Source: a bacterium (GTDB taxonomy: Bacteria > Patescibacteriota > Gracilibacteria > BD1-5 > UBA6164). Taken from it: a stretch of DNA of 32,964 nt. The notes below the pieces were generated by a model. The model made no database searches. It saw nothing but the letters and a program-made list of their open reading frames with translations, and was not told the DNA's origin. Below, piece after piece: positions 1-9,815 of this stretch (its first letter is position 1; every line of letters begins with the position of its first letter). The stretch is taken from NCBI GenBank assembly GCA_024635485.1, contig JAGXIV010000001.1, positions 1 through 32,964 on the forward strand, read 5' to 3'. A program made the translations under genes and the position numbers.

Positions 1-1012
1 CATGTATAATATCATCTTTTTGATTCTTCGCCATTTTTATCCCTTCTTTTTTATGTTTTTTGAAAAGTTCTTTTATGATTTGTGGAGTGAGTGTTTCACC
101 AGAACGTCTATAATAAAAATACATCACATAGATTTTTCATAATGCGTAGGAAACCCCAAAACTAATAGGTGCAAAAATATATCCTCAAAATCCAGGTAAT
201 AATATTTTAATAGCTGTTCCAGCTCATTGGAGTGCTAAAAATGAAACTCATAGTGGAGTAATAAGCTCTGCAAATATTTTAGAACTCTCTTTGAGATTCA
301 CTTCCATTTCAAATCTTTCTGAAATTTTGAGAATCATATAGAGATGTACCGCAATCAGATTGAGATTTTCTAAAAATGGAATAGGTTGTACTGACAATAT
401 TGCCGCGACACATGAAGACTTAAAAATAATATCATCACAATCTTGTATGTGGATATCCCCCATCATATGGAGGCTATCAATTTCTTCTTGGGGTATAGGT
501 CACAGTGAATACACCGGAACCTTTTCTAATATGCCATGAAATGCAAAGTCTCCCACAAACTTAGTAAGCACTGCACTTGGAAGCTCATTATATACTTCTC
601 TCGAACAAAATATCTTAGAAACAGGAGTAATATCCATTATTCTTGAGCCTAAATTTATCGATTCACCAAAATAATCTTGCAAATGTAAGCTCTCATGTTC
701 GCTAATATGACCATAGCTTATAGTTACTCTGAGAGATATTTTTTTGAGATCAATTTTTTTTTGTGCATCAATTTTGAGTGAATTTTTGAGTATTTCCTGA
801 GAAAATAACACGGCATCATTTACATTATCAGCAAGTGCTAAATAGGCATCTCAAATACTCTTTACCAGTTTAATTGAGTGAGTCTCTGCTGAATCCACTG
901 TTATAGCCTCAAAACTGTCTAAAATCTCATGAATCTGTGAGTCAGTGAGGAGTGAATTTTTATAGGTAAAATTCTTAAGATCAGCGAATATAATAAATTT
1001 TTTGTTTTCCAT
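1..1012 (-). CDS. Class III adenylate/guanylate cyclase-domain protein with DUF697-like C-terminus (partial)
   Basis: Runs off the left edge; 337 codons are visible from ATG 1012. The N-terminal ~185 residues look like a class III nucleotidyl cyclase. Residues 9-16 (FADLKNFT) give metal ligand D11, KSIGDAY gives D55 (G54 is UGA), and INLGSR at 119-124 matches the Asn/Arg transition-state motif. The family makes cAMP or cGMP; substrate cannot be told here. Residues ~195-290 (PIPFLENLNLIAVHLYMILK, then glycine-rich hydrophobic stretches and YALGKIYVMYFYY) resemble DUF697, a membrane-associated domain usually attached to GTPases. That assignment is by eye and less certain. The tail is Lys-rich. 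UGA codes Gly at several C-terminal positions, and no TAA/TAG occurs before the edge. It ends upstream in the same direction as uvrB. A degenerate or non-catalytic cyclase-like domain remains possible. Confidence 0.75.
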
Positions 1013-1053
1013 AGCTCCATTCTAGCATACAAAGGAGTATTTTAGCAAAAATA

Positions 1054-3200
1054 TTATCTTCTTTTTCAGGTTTTTTTTGAGTTTTTGAGTTCGAGAATTT
1101 CATCCCGCAGTCAGGCTGCTTTTTCATACTCCATATTTGCAGAAGCGATATCCATCTCAAGTTCCAGTCTTTTTATTTCTTTTGGAATTGCTTTAGGATC
1201 TCCACTCAGCTCTCTTTTTTTCTTATTACTCGCTATTCCTATATCTTTAATAGAGCTATAAACTGTCTGAGGATCCATCCCAATTTTTTCGTTATGAGCT
1301 TGTTGAATAGACCGTCGATATATAGTGAGATCTATCGCCTTTTTCATAGCTTGAGAAATAACAAGACCTTGATTGTTGATAAATTTCCCAGCATTGAGAA
1401 TACGCAGATGCGCATCAAATTTTTCAAATTCTTCTTTTTTTACATCATAGTTTCGTATTTGTTCGACATACATAGTAACGACTCCGTTGACGTTTCTCGC
1501 AGCTCGACCAATAATCTGTATCAGCGCTGACTCACTTCGTAAAAATCACTGTTTATCTGCATCTAAAATCGCAATTTTGGATACTTCAGGGAGATCAAGT
1601 CCCTCTCTGAGAAGATTAACTCAAACAATAACATCGATTTTTCCTTCTCGAAGTTCTTTGAGTATTTCAAGTCTTTCAAGTGTATCTACTTCCGAGTGCA
1701 AATACTGTACTTTGATTCCATTTTCTATGAGATATTCTGTGAGTTCTTCACTACTCTTTTTTGTGAGAGTCGTTATAAGCATTCGTTCTCCTGACTTGAT
1801 AACGCTTTGTAAACTTTCCATAATATCATCTACCATAAAATCCATAGCTTTTACCGTGATATTTGGATCAAGAAGTCCTGTAGGACGTATCATCTGTGGA
1901 ACAATTCGCTTATCGTCATCTGAAGCCCAAATTTCTCATGAAGCTGGTTCAAATTCATAGAATTCTTCTGCTCGCTTTGGTGTTTTTGAACTCGCTAAAA
2001 TTTCATACTTTCATGGAGTTGCAGAAACAGCAATAACTTGTCCAAGCTTTTGTTCAAATTCAGTAAAACGAAGAGGTCTATTATCCATCGCAGATGGCAA
2101 TCTAAATCCATTTTCCACAAGATTTTCTTTTCTACTTCTATCACCAGCGTACATCCCTCCTACTTGAGGAATCGTCATATGAGATTCATCTATAAAAGTA
2201 ATAAAGTCTTTCCCAAAATAATCAATCAGCGTTTGAGCTGGATCTCAAGGATTTCTTCCATCTAAATAACGTGAATAGTTCTCAATCCCATTCACATATC
2301 CTACTTCTTGCATCATCTCAATATCATATTCTACTTTTGCTTTGAGACGTTCGTATTTCACGACTTGGTGGGTTTCTTCAAAATATGCAAGTCTTTCATC
2401 AAGATCTTTTTGAATTTGCGGAATAACTCTTTCTAAGGTACCAGCAGAAGTCACCGTATGTTTTGCAGGAAATATTTCAATTGATTGATGTGTTTCATAT
2501 ACTTGGCCTGAAATAGGATGTCGCGAAGAGATTTGAGATACTTCGTCTCCCCAAAACTCAATAGTATAGACAAACTCTTTACTTGCTGGCCATATCTCAA
2601 GAATATCTCCAGATACAATAAAATTCCCAGAACCAAAATCAGCTCCAGCTCGAGTAAATTGGATAGAAACAAGTTTTTTTAATAGATCTTCAATGGCATA
2701 ACTTTCTCAGAGTTGTATTTGGAATATTTGGTCTACATAACTTGATATATCCCCTATTCCATAGATACAACTTACCGAAGCAACAATTATAACGTCCTTT
2801 CGTCTCAGTAAATCTTGTGTCGCAGCATGTCGCAGTCTATCTATTTCTTCATTAATGGTAGCTTCTTTTTCGATATAGGTATCCGTTTTTGAAACGTAGG
2901 CTTCAGGTTGATAATAATCATAATAGGATACAAAATAATGGACCGCAGAGTCAGGAAAAAACTCTTTAAATTCTTGCGCTAGTTGAGCTGCAAGCGTCTT
3001 GTTATGAGCGAAATCAGCGCTGGTTTTTCCATTTGCTCTATGATATTAGCCATGGTAAAAGTCTTTCCACTTCAGGTTACCCCCCAGAGTGTTTGCCACT
3101 GATGTCCGTCATCTACATATTTTTTGAGAGACTTTATAGCCGAACCCTGATCTCAGGCTGGTGAATATTTACTTTTTAAGTGAAACAGTGGTGATGACAT
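1054..3200 (-). CDS. uvrB: Excinuclease ABC subunit B, UvrB, with apparent 1-nt frameshift
   Basis: DNA-damage-loading helicase subunit of UvrABC nucleotide excision repair. Start ATG 3200 gives [20 protein letters not shown], then Walker A GVTGSGKTFT (first Gly of the loop is UGA), the beta-hairpin region [18 protein letters not shown] (Walker B type), [21 protein letters not shown], and a C-terminal UVR motif (MEYEKAAGLRDEIL) that contacts UvrC. The span is 2147 nt, not a multiple of three. The frame shifts near 3008-3016, where KPALI must be followed by [12 protein letters not shown], which is the conserved sequence if one base is restored. As written, the upstream frame ends at TAG 2979-2981 after 73 codons. 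A ~30-residue insertion lies between MYVEQI and QAMKKAID (about 1355-1465), making the repaired protein ~715 aa against ~660-680 usual. Identity is certain; whether the lesion is real or a sequencing error is open. Confidence 0.93.
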
Positions 3201-3346
3201 GTAATCTATTAGATAAAAAAATATCAGAGAAGTATACACAATTTATACTCTATTTGAAATGATTTTTTGAAAAAAAGAACCTAAAATTTTCATAAATTAC
3301 AAAAAATATGATAGAATAAAACTAATTTAGCATTATAAGATGGCTC

Positions 3347-4252
3347 ATGAAACAATCACACTCTGGAAATATCTACGCAAAAATACTGTTACTGACAAGT
3401 ATATTGGTTATTGTTTTTCAATTTTGAAGTATGTTAATGGCTTCAAAATCAGATAAGAGCACGGACGCTTCATCAACTATCTCAGCTCCTATTACAAGTG
3501 GTTCGGGCGATATTGTCGCAGTCAAAAATACAAATCAGGCTCGATTCCAGAGTGCCTACGCTGCCAACTTTGGAAATGTTTGAGTGGCATTATCTACTCG
3601 AATAGGAATGCAGTTTAGTTCTGGAAACTCATCAGCTTGAAATACTTTTTACCGAGAAATATCAATACTTTGAAAAAATGTGAGTGAGAGAAACACTATC
3701 AGAGAGCAACTCATCGCTCAAAATATGCTTATTATCCAAGAATATCTCAACCTCTCTCGAACCGATATCAAACAAATGCTCAATAGCTCAGCAAATAGAG
3801 AAGCTACCCTTGAATGATTTATTTCTCAACTGGAAATGCGTTACAAAAACTCAGCTCTTTCTATCGAGAGTCTTCAAGCACAAAAAGTATTATATGTCGC
3901 TGAAATCGATAGACTTTCTCAACAAATAGAGCAAACAAAACAAACACTGGAAACAAATTTTTCTCAGTTTAACCAACAAGGTGCTATAGCCGATACACAA
4001 AAATACTTCGAGCTCAGAGCAGATTATACCGAAGTATTTACTGATGTCGTATTTATCAATCAATTCTTAAAACAACACCAATTCTTAAATAATTATAATA
4101 AAACGGTTCTTGATACCCTCATCAACAACAAAAAAGCCCTCATACAAGAGAGCTTTGTAGTATTACCTGATTCTGGAACACAATTTCTCAAACCACTTGA
4201 TTTGATACTCGATGAATCAGAATTTAAAAACAATCTTTCAACGCAAGACTAA
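3347..4252 (+). CDS. Membrane-anchored coiled-coil protein, unknown function
   Basis: 301 aa, not recognised. ATG 3347 is followed by a signal anchor (residues ~11-32, AKILLLTSILVIVFQFGSML), then a Ser/Thr-rich linker and a mostly helical, Gln/Leu-rich region (~130-230) that reads as coiled coil (SLQAQKVLYVAEIDRLSQQI). The likely topology is a short cytoplasmic N-terminus with the body outside the membrane. Several UGA glycines occur in the first two thirds (for example QFGSM and GNVGVAL), so a standard-code reading would cut the gene to pieces. It is divergent from uvrB across a 146-base gap. Its TAA (4250-4252) interlocks with the stop of the opposing gene. No catalytic motif is visible. 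Confidence 0.85.
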
Positions 4253-4650
4253 TACAAGAAATCAGCTTTTACAATAGCATTTCCAAAGGCTTTTGATACT
4301 CCTGATTCTCTGACACTAATAAGCTCTGCACTATCAGAAAATCTCTCTATGACGTCTTGCATATTAACGTCAGGGCCTTCAAAACTCACACATTCATAGA
4401 CTCCATCTTCTGGATATTCCTCAGAAAGTATTTCTACCGTCCCATTATCACTATCAAGAGAAATATCAAACACTTCTATGGGTCAAAACGATGCTTCTAA
4501 GTCAGTTCTCAGTGCTTCAGGAGAGTGAAATTCTTCAGTCCCTCACATAATAAAAAAGTTTCTTGGAGAGAGTGTGATAATGTCATAGTCAAGATCAGGA
4601 GCTTGGATAAGATTTCAAACGAGACTGATATTTCCAGCAAATATATTCAT
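4249..4650 (-). CDS. Hypothetical acidic protein, 133 aa
   Basis: Not recognised. Starts at ATG 4650 (MNIFAGNISLVGNLI) and ends at TAG 4249. It is acidic, has no membrane segment, and includes UGA glycines in LVGNLI, IMGGTEEF and SFGPIEV. The alternating hydrophobic pattern in its C-terminal half (FDISLDSDNGTVEILSEEYP) suggests a small alpha/beta fold. It follows the glutaredoxin gene by only 12 bases on the same strand, so it is probably co-transcribed with the redox genes. Its stop overlaps the stop of the convergent coiled-coil gene. I infer no function. Confidence 0.8.
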
Positions 4651-4662
4651 AGCAAGCGAGTA

Positions 4663-4917
4663 TTAAGAAGTAAAAATTTGTCCGGCTTTATATTTAGCCA
4701 TCATATCATCATAGCCACCTATGAGATTTTCTTTGGTGATTGCTCCATCAAAAATTTGAGGAACGGTCATCATTCCAGATATTTGTACGATTTCAGCCAT
4801 ACGTTCTGGATTATTTTCGAGATCCACGACTTCAAACTCCTGGTCATGAGATTCAAGAAATTGTTTTGCAGCGCTACAAAATGGGCAGTATTCTTTTGAA
4901 AAAACAGTAATCATCAT
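4663..4917 (-). CDS. Glutaredoxin
   Basis: 84 aa thiol-disulfide oxidoreductase of the glutaredoxin/NrdH-like thioredoxin-fold class. The dithiol active site is CPFC at residues 11-14 (SKEYCPFCSAAKQFL). A TVPQIF segment carries the conserved cis-proline loop, and IGGYDDM is the usual glutathione-site GG-D element. I chose ATG 4917 because it puts MITVFSK at the normal beta-1 start. An in-frame ATG at 4965 would add 16 residues with no family counterpart. It sits between ferredoxin (upstream) and an unknown acidic protein, which suggests a small redox operon. Assignment to glutaredoxin rather than NrdH rests on the CPFC and GGYDD motifs. Confidence 0.9.
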   Translation of the reverse strand: MMITVFSKEYCPFCSAAKQFLESHDQEFEVVDLENNPERMAEIVQISGMMTVPQIFDGAITKENLIGGYDDMMAKYKAGQIFTS

Positions 4918-4979
4918 TTGATTGTTAAAAAATATTTCAAGCAAGAGTATATTCAGGCTCTTCAAGAAAAGTGTATGAA

Positions 4980-5270
4980 TTAGTACATCGTTCGTAATAC
5001 GATGGTTTCGTCCGTTTCTTTTACTCCAGCAATACAGGTCATAACCTCATCCTCCCCTAAAGGAAAAGCTGGTTCTCCTCTCAGGTTCTTGATGACATGC
5101 TCACTTCATTGAACGATATTACACATACAAGCCGCGCACATTCCAGCTCGACAGGCATTTGGGATTTCTATATCATGTGATTCGAGTTGAGACAGCAAGA
5201 CTCTCCCAACATCGATGGGGACTTCTTTTATAAGTTCTCCTTCACTATTTTCTATTCTCACGGTTGTCAT
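4980..5270 (-). CDS. Plant-type 2Fe-2S ferredoxin
   Basis: 96 aa, start ATG 5270, stop TAA 4980. Cluster ligands C40, C45, C48 and C79 are visible in CRAGMCAACMC and EVMTC, the C-x4-C-x2-C...C pattern of [2Fe-2S] ferredoxins; C50 is an extra cysteine. A soluble one-electron carrier. No ferredoxin reductase is seen nearby, so its partner is unknown. Its start overlaps the end of a tiny membrane protein gene by 26 bases, and glutaredoxin follows 62 bases downstream, so translation coupling and a shared transcript are likely. Confidence 0.92.
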
Positions 5271-5376
5271 TTTTTTGTTGTTGCGAATGTAAAATTTTTA
5301 TCACCATCACTCCGACTCAGATAATTATAACGGGGCCAATACTGAGACTCAAAAATTGTAATAATGCTGTATTCAT
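5245..5376 (-). CDS. Small single-pass membrane protein, 43 aa
   Basis: Begins at ATG 5376, four bases after the stop of the large membrane gene, and ends at TAG 5245 inside the ferredoxin start region in another frame. The product has one clear membrane segment (residues ~6-29, containing LSIGPVIIIGVGVMVIKI, first Gly of GVG is UGA) followed by a short polar tail rich in Gln, Asn and Arg. Spacing on both sides and the UGA-aware frame support it as a real coupled ORF rather than chance, but it has no recognisable family. It could be a small subunit for the adjacent membrane protein, or simply a leader for ferredoxin translation. Confidence 0.55.
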
Positions 5377-5380
5377 ATAT

Positions 5381-6775
5381 TTAATTTGTTGCTAACTTAA
5401 TAGGTATGAGCATCTCATCTATACACTCCTTAGATTGTGGTCCAAATATTCACTGCGTAGATTCTGGCCAATCACAGCTTTCTATGAGAGCACTTCTCAG
5501 AGCGATTCTCACATCTTCATCAAATTCTCCATTTATGTCTCACTGGTAGTATCACGCGAGAGAGAGTACTTCTTGCAAATCACTGACTCATGAACCGACA
5601 CTTCACTCCCTTAAACCAGAAATGAGTGTATACTCTTGGCTGACTGGAACCATTTCTTGTTGTTCTGGTACTTGATCATCAATTATTTCTTCATCGAGCA
5701 CCACAACTGGATCTGGAATAATCTGCTCACTCTCTTCTTCTGAGCTAGATATAGGGGCAGAAGCTTGAGGTATCGAGAAAAAGCTATTATATCCAAGAAC
5801 TCATATAAGTCATAATAAAACAGCGAAACTCAGAGAATTATATACTCAATTTTTTTTATTTTGTAAAAAAGGAATATCTAAAAATAAGAGCATTCCAATA
5901 AATAGATATACTACACTTACTAAAATATGATAGCTTCCAAAACTTTGACTTCCTAGACTGGAGCTATTTAAGAGCAGAGAAAACAATATCAAAAATACTG
6001 CGTAGCCAAGAGCAAATAGTCTCAGAGCCGTTATATCTCTGAGTCCCCTCCTCTCTGCTGCGTAATCAAGTCTAAATCAGTAAAATTTTCAGATACTATA
6101 TAATAGATAATAGAGTCCCGTTACAATCCATAAAAAAGAAAGTGTTTGTAGGATAAATCATTCAAGAAGTCAGAGAGTCAAAACAATGAATCAAGCATAT
6201 ATTATGGTGCTTATGGTATTTTTTGAAAGATTTTGAGGCAGCTTAGGAGTACTAGAATTCCTTTCTAGCGTATTTTGAGTCGTCTGTTTCTGACTTCAAA
6301 ATGAATCTATAATTTGTAGTATCACTCCAGCTACCAAAAAATAATATGCAATAATAGAGAGTGACTCAGCATACTGTTGAGCGTCAAGTAGGAGAGAGAG
6401 AGCCACAAAAGCAAATATTCATAAGGCTCCAAGAAAAAATATACGAGTATCACATCTATAGTATATGCTCAATCACATATAAGCCAGTATATATATAAGT
6501 GGACTATCAAATCAAGCGAGATAGACTCACAGCAAAACTAATAGAATAATCCCAAGCGTACTTCAAAATACAAGTGGATTGTGTCGAGCCTTATAGTCTG
6601 AGTCACACCTAATAGTCTCATGGAGCATATCATAGAGTGGGAGCAATGCTATAGCAAAAAGAGGGAAGATTCAAAGATGGAATGACGTAGATCAGATAAA
6701 ACTATGTAGAGCTATATATCCTATGAGAGCTCATAGTATTGCAAAATACAGCAGTTTTGAAATCCATGTAAGCAT
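5381..6775 (-). CDS. Polytopic membrane protein with C-terminal peptidoglycan-binding domain
   Basis: 464 aa from ATG 6775 to TAA 5381. Residues 1-~335 contain about nine or ten hydrophobic segments (for example LLYFAILGALIGYIALHSF and LGIILLVLLGVYLAGF). A Glu/Pro-rich linker follows (~345-385), and then a region resembling PG_binding_1: REGSVGSGVSDLQEVLSLAGYY at ~390-411, and GDINGEFDEDVRIAL then GIFGPQSKECID. Many glycines are UGA, including those in the binding domain. The membrane part is not recognised. It resembles the DUF2157/oligosaccharyltransferase-like polytopic proteins in shape only. It heads the minus-strand run leading to the small membrane protein, ferredoxin and glutaredoxin. 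The tail probably tethers the protein to the wall; transport or polymerase roles are speculation. Confidence 0.8.
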
Positions 6776-7096
6776 TGTGAGAGTGTGAAAAGAGTAGTAA
6801 ATTGTATAAATATTGTATTAATTTTCAGAGATATGTAAAAATATATCTTGTAGTGTAAGAGTTTTTTTATATAATCCCTGTAGTTTTTAAGAAGAGTCTT
6901 ACAAGTGATATTTGTACAAAACTTTCTTCAAAAGCTATCTACGCGCGTTTATAGTAGCAAAAATACAAATTAAAGAGTAGCTTGTGAGTCTTCACAAAAT
7001 ACTCACCTTAGTCTCTCGACATGTTATTTATTTCAAATATACTTGTCTTATGCTGAAAAATATTTCACGCATTTATTTTTTAAATTTTGTAGAATT
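6776..7096. promoter_or_regulatory. Divergent intergenic region with candidate promoter for the SLH gene
   Basis: 321 bases without a convincing gene. A TATAAT at 6870-6875 with TTGTAG 16 bases upstream (6848-6853) on the plus strand is the best sigma-70-like candidate. It would give a 5' leader of ~215 bases for the SLH protein gene, and long leaders are common for abundant surface-layer genes. A GC-poor stretch with a short CTACGCGCG block at ~6939 lies within it. No tRNA, repeat array or riboswitch was recognised. Confidence 0.3.
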
Positions 7097-8119
7097 ATGA
7101 AAAATTCTAATACAATGCTTTCAAGAGGATTATCAGTAATAACTGTTATTGCTCTTGTATTTGCATTAAACGTATCTGGAGCTCTTGCGGGTTTCTGGAG
7201 AACATTTGATGGTATGTCGGATTCTGGAGTTATGAATCCAAGTGAATTCCTCTATGGATATGGAACTGATAACAATTCTTATGGATATGGTTTTGGTTAT
7301 GGTTACGGAAATGGTGACTTCGATGCTGGTTACATCGTAACTGATGTAAATGGTAATACTATCGCTACTGGTTCTGCTGGTGGTACTGGTGGTTCAACTG
7401 GATCAGGAACAACTGGAGACACTACTGGTGGAGATACTAGTGGTGGAACAACTGGTGGATGATCTAACGGAGGAACTACTGGTGGAAACACAGGTGGTAC
7501 GACTGGTGACAGTGATACTACAGTAGATGAAGATGTTGATGGTGAAGTGGTAGTTATCGATACTGATGGAACTGCTCCTTTCTGTGATACAGGTCTTACA
7601 TTTGCTTCTTCGTATATCGATACTCTCTATAATCTTGGTATTGTAGTTGGTTACGATGGTACATGTGAATTTAGACCAGAAAATCCTATTACTCGAGCAG
7701 AATTCTTGAAAATAGCGCTTCGATCATTTGGTCAAGCTTATACTTCAGAAGATGCTGTATATGAAACATTCCCAGATGTAGAAAATGGTACTTGGGTGGC
7801 TAACGCTGTTGGTCGAGCTATGTTCCTTGGACTAGTTGATGGAAATGATGGTATGTTCTACCCAAATGCTTATATCACAAGAGGTGAAGCTATGAAAATA
7901 CTTATCAATACTGCTGAAATAGCGGTTGACGATAATATCGTAACTTCTTCATCATTCTCTGATGTATCAGGATGGGCTGCTAAATACGTTGAAGCTGCGA
8001 GAGATTTAGATATTATCTCTGCAAATGAACTATTTAGACCTATGGATAGCATTACTCGAGCTGAAACTTCAAAAATCGCTGTACGAGGTATTGCTGTAGT
8101 TTCTACTATAAACAATTAA
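7097..8119 (+). CDS. Secreted Gly/Thr-rich surface protein with three SLH domains
   Basis: 340 aa. ATG 7097 gives a signal peptide (MKNSNTMLSRGLSVITVIAL to ALA at residue 31). An in-frame ATG at 7043 would put 18 residues ahead of it and is less likely. Then come a Tyr/Gly patch (YGYGFGYGYGNG), a Gly/Thr/Ser linker (~95-145) and three S-layer homology domains: ~162-210 (ITRAEFLKIALRSF), ~216-262 (FPDVENGTW to ITRGEAMKILI) and ~277-330 (FSDVSGWA to ITRAETSKIAV). SLH domains bind secondary cell-wall polysaccharide, so this is probably a surface-layer or sheath component displayed on the glycan made by the downstream cluster. Only one glycine, at 7462-7464 in the linker, is UGA; about 51 others are GGN. 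That suggests high expression with UGA avoidance. Confidence 0.93.
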
Positions 8120-8136
8120 TCTACATTTAGATTTTA

Positions 8137-8171
8137 AAAAAGACTGAGAATTAATTCTCAGTCTTTTTTTT
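8137..8171 (+). terminator. Rho-independent terminator of the SLH gene
   Basis: A perfect 24-base palindrome (AGACTGAGAATT and its complement, 8141-8164) preceded by an A-run and followed by eight T. It lies 21 bases after the SLH stop. As a hairpin it would form a stem of about ten pairs with a four-base loop; the A/T flanks make it usable in both directions. Confidence 0.88.
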
Positions 8172-8258
8172 GTTTCTTTTTTTCATCAAATAAATAAAAG
8201 TACATTGCATTTCTATAATTAATTTATATACTTTTTATATACTCTATTATTGATATAA

Positions 8259-8702
<444 letters not shown>

Positions 8703-8703
<1 letters not shown>

Positions 8704-8736
8704 AAAAAAGACTGAGAAAATCTCAGTCTTTTTTTT
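8703..8736 (+). terminator. Rho-independent terminator after the RhuM remnant
   Basis: AGACTGAGA (8709-8717), loop AAA, TCTCAGTCT (8721-8729), then a run of eight T. The right arm plus tail (TCTCAGTCTTTTTTTTGTTT) is identical over 20 bases to the terminator after the SLH gene, so the two look duplicated. It directly follows the TAA of the remnant. Confidence 0.85.
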
Positions 8737-8771
8737 GTTTTTTAATACTCACATAATATTCAGAAAACTAA

Positions 8772-8800
8772 CTTTATTTTTAGATACAAATTTGTATAAT
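8772..8800 (+). promoter_or_regulatory. Candidate promoter of the polysaccharide cluster
   Basis: TATAAT at 8795-8800 in a very AT-rich setting, 61 bases before the first glycosyltransferase start and downstream of a strong terminator. Transcription of the cluster must therefore begin here or nearby. The -35 match is poor (CTTTAT at 8772-8777); a TTGACA at 8802-8807 has no good -10 partner. Confidence 0.35.
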
Positions 8801-8860
8801 CTTGACAATTAAACAACTACTTTTTCTTTGCGAAGAGATTATCTATTACATTTTTCTCAA

Positions 8861-9811
8861 ATGGCAAAAAATAAGCAACTCATTTCACTCGTAATTCCTG
8901 TATTTAAAGAAGAAAAAAATATTCCTCTATTTTATATTGAAGTAAAAAAAATTTTAAAAAATATTACATCATATAATTTTGAAATAATATTTATAAATGA
9001 CTGAAGTCCAGATTCATCGTGGTATGAAATCGAAAAACTCTGTATTCTCGATACTGATGTTAAGTGAATTAATCTGAGTCGTAATTTTGGAAAAGAGGTT
9101 GCAATGACTGCTGGTATTGAACATGCGAAGGGTGAGGCTGTTATTACGCTTGATGGAGATGGACAACATCCAGTAGAGCAAATACCTAACTTTATCCAAG
9201 AATGGGAAGCTTGATATCAAATAGTGTACAATGTTCGTCCAAATATTGCGTGAGCAAATGTACTAAAAAAACTTTCATCTCAACTCTTTTATAAAGTATT
9301 TAATGCTATCTCAGAGTTTGAATTTGAGGATAGAACTACTGATTATCGACTCTTAGACAGAGTTGTTGTAAACTATTTTCTAAAATTTTCTGAGCGAAAC
9401 AGACTCTATAGAGGTATCATCGACTGGCTTGGATTTGATAAAAAAGCTCTTGTTTTTGATGCTCGAGAACGACTTGATAATGGAGACTCAAGTTATAGTT
9501 ATAAGAAGCTCTGGACTCTCGCTATTAACTCTCTTACCTCATTTAGTATCTTCCCTCTCCGTCTTGTTTGATACTTTGGGTTTTTTATGACTCTTATATC
9601 ATCAATACTTTTTGTATTTGTAATAATTGATAAATTTACAATAAATCGTTTTTACTTTTCAAATATTGCTGCATTACTTCTTATAAATTCTGCACTGATT
9701 TGAATAGTTTTGATGGCTCTCTGACTTATAGCCCTCTATATCGCACGAATCCATGAAGAAGTTCAAGGAAGACCTATGTATATAATTAAGGATTGTAAAA
9801 ATATAAAATAA
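8861..9811 (+). CDS. Polyprenyl-phosphate-type glycosyltransferase family 2 (DPM1/GtrB-like)
   Basis: 316 aa from ATG 8861. The N-terminal GT-A domain has SLVIPVFKEEKNI, FINDGSPDSS (Gly is UGA), LSRNFGKEVAMTAGI and the metal-binding TLDGDGQHP. Two membrane helices follow near the C-terminus (~232-256 and ~268-293), and the protein ends in the RIHEEVQGRPMYII signature typical of the GtrB/ArnC/YkoT group. These enzymes usually load a sugar onto undecaprenyl phosphate at the cytoplasmic face. It is the first gene of the polysaccharide cluster, and the next ATG is four bases after its stop. The sugar donor cannot be told from sequence. Confidence 0.92.
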
Positions 9812-9815
9812 AGTT

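Noticed and set aside
3005-3020. Programmed ribosomal frameshift in uvrB
   Set aside because: No slippery heptamer or downstream structure is evident, and uvrB is not known to use one; an indel or sequencing error is simpler.
7043-7096. Upstream start for the SLH protein
   Set aside because: It would put 18 non-hydrophobic residues ahead of a textbook signal peptide that begins at ATG 7097.
7380-7510. Tandem DNA repeat (GGTGGA/ACTGGT units) as a separate repeat element
   Set aside because: It is the Gly/Thr-rich linker of the SLH protein; the repeats are coding low-complexity sequence, not an independent element.
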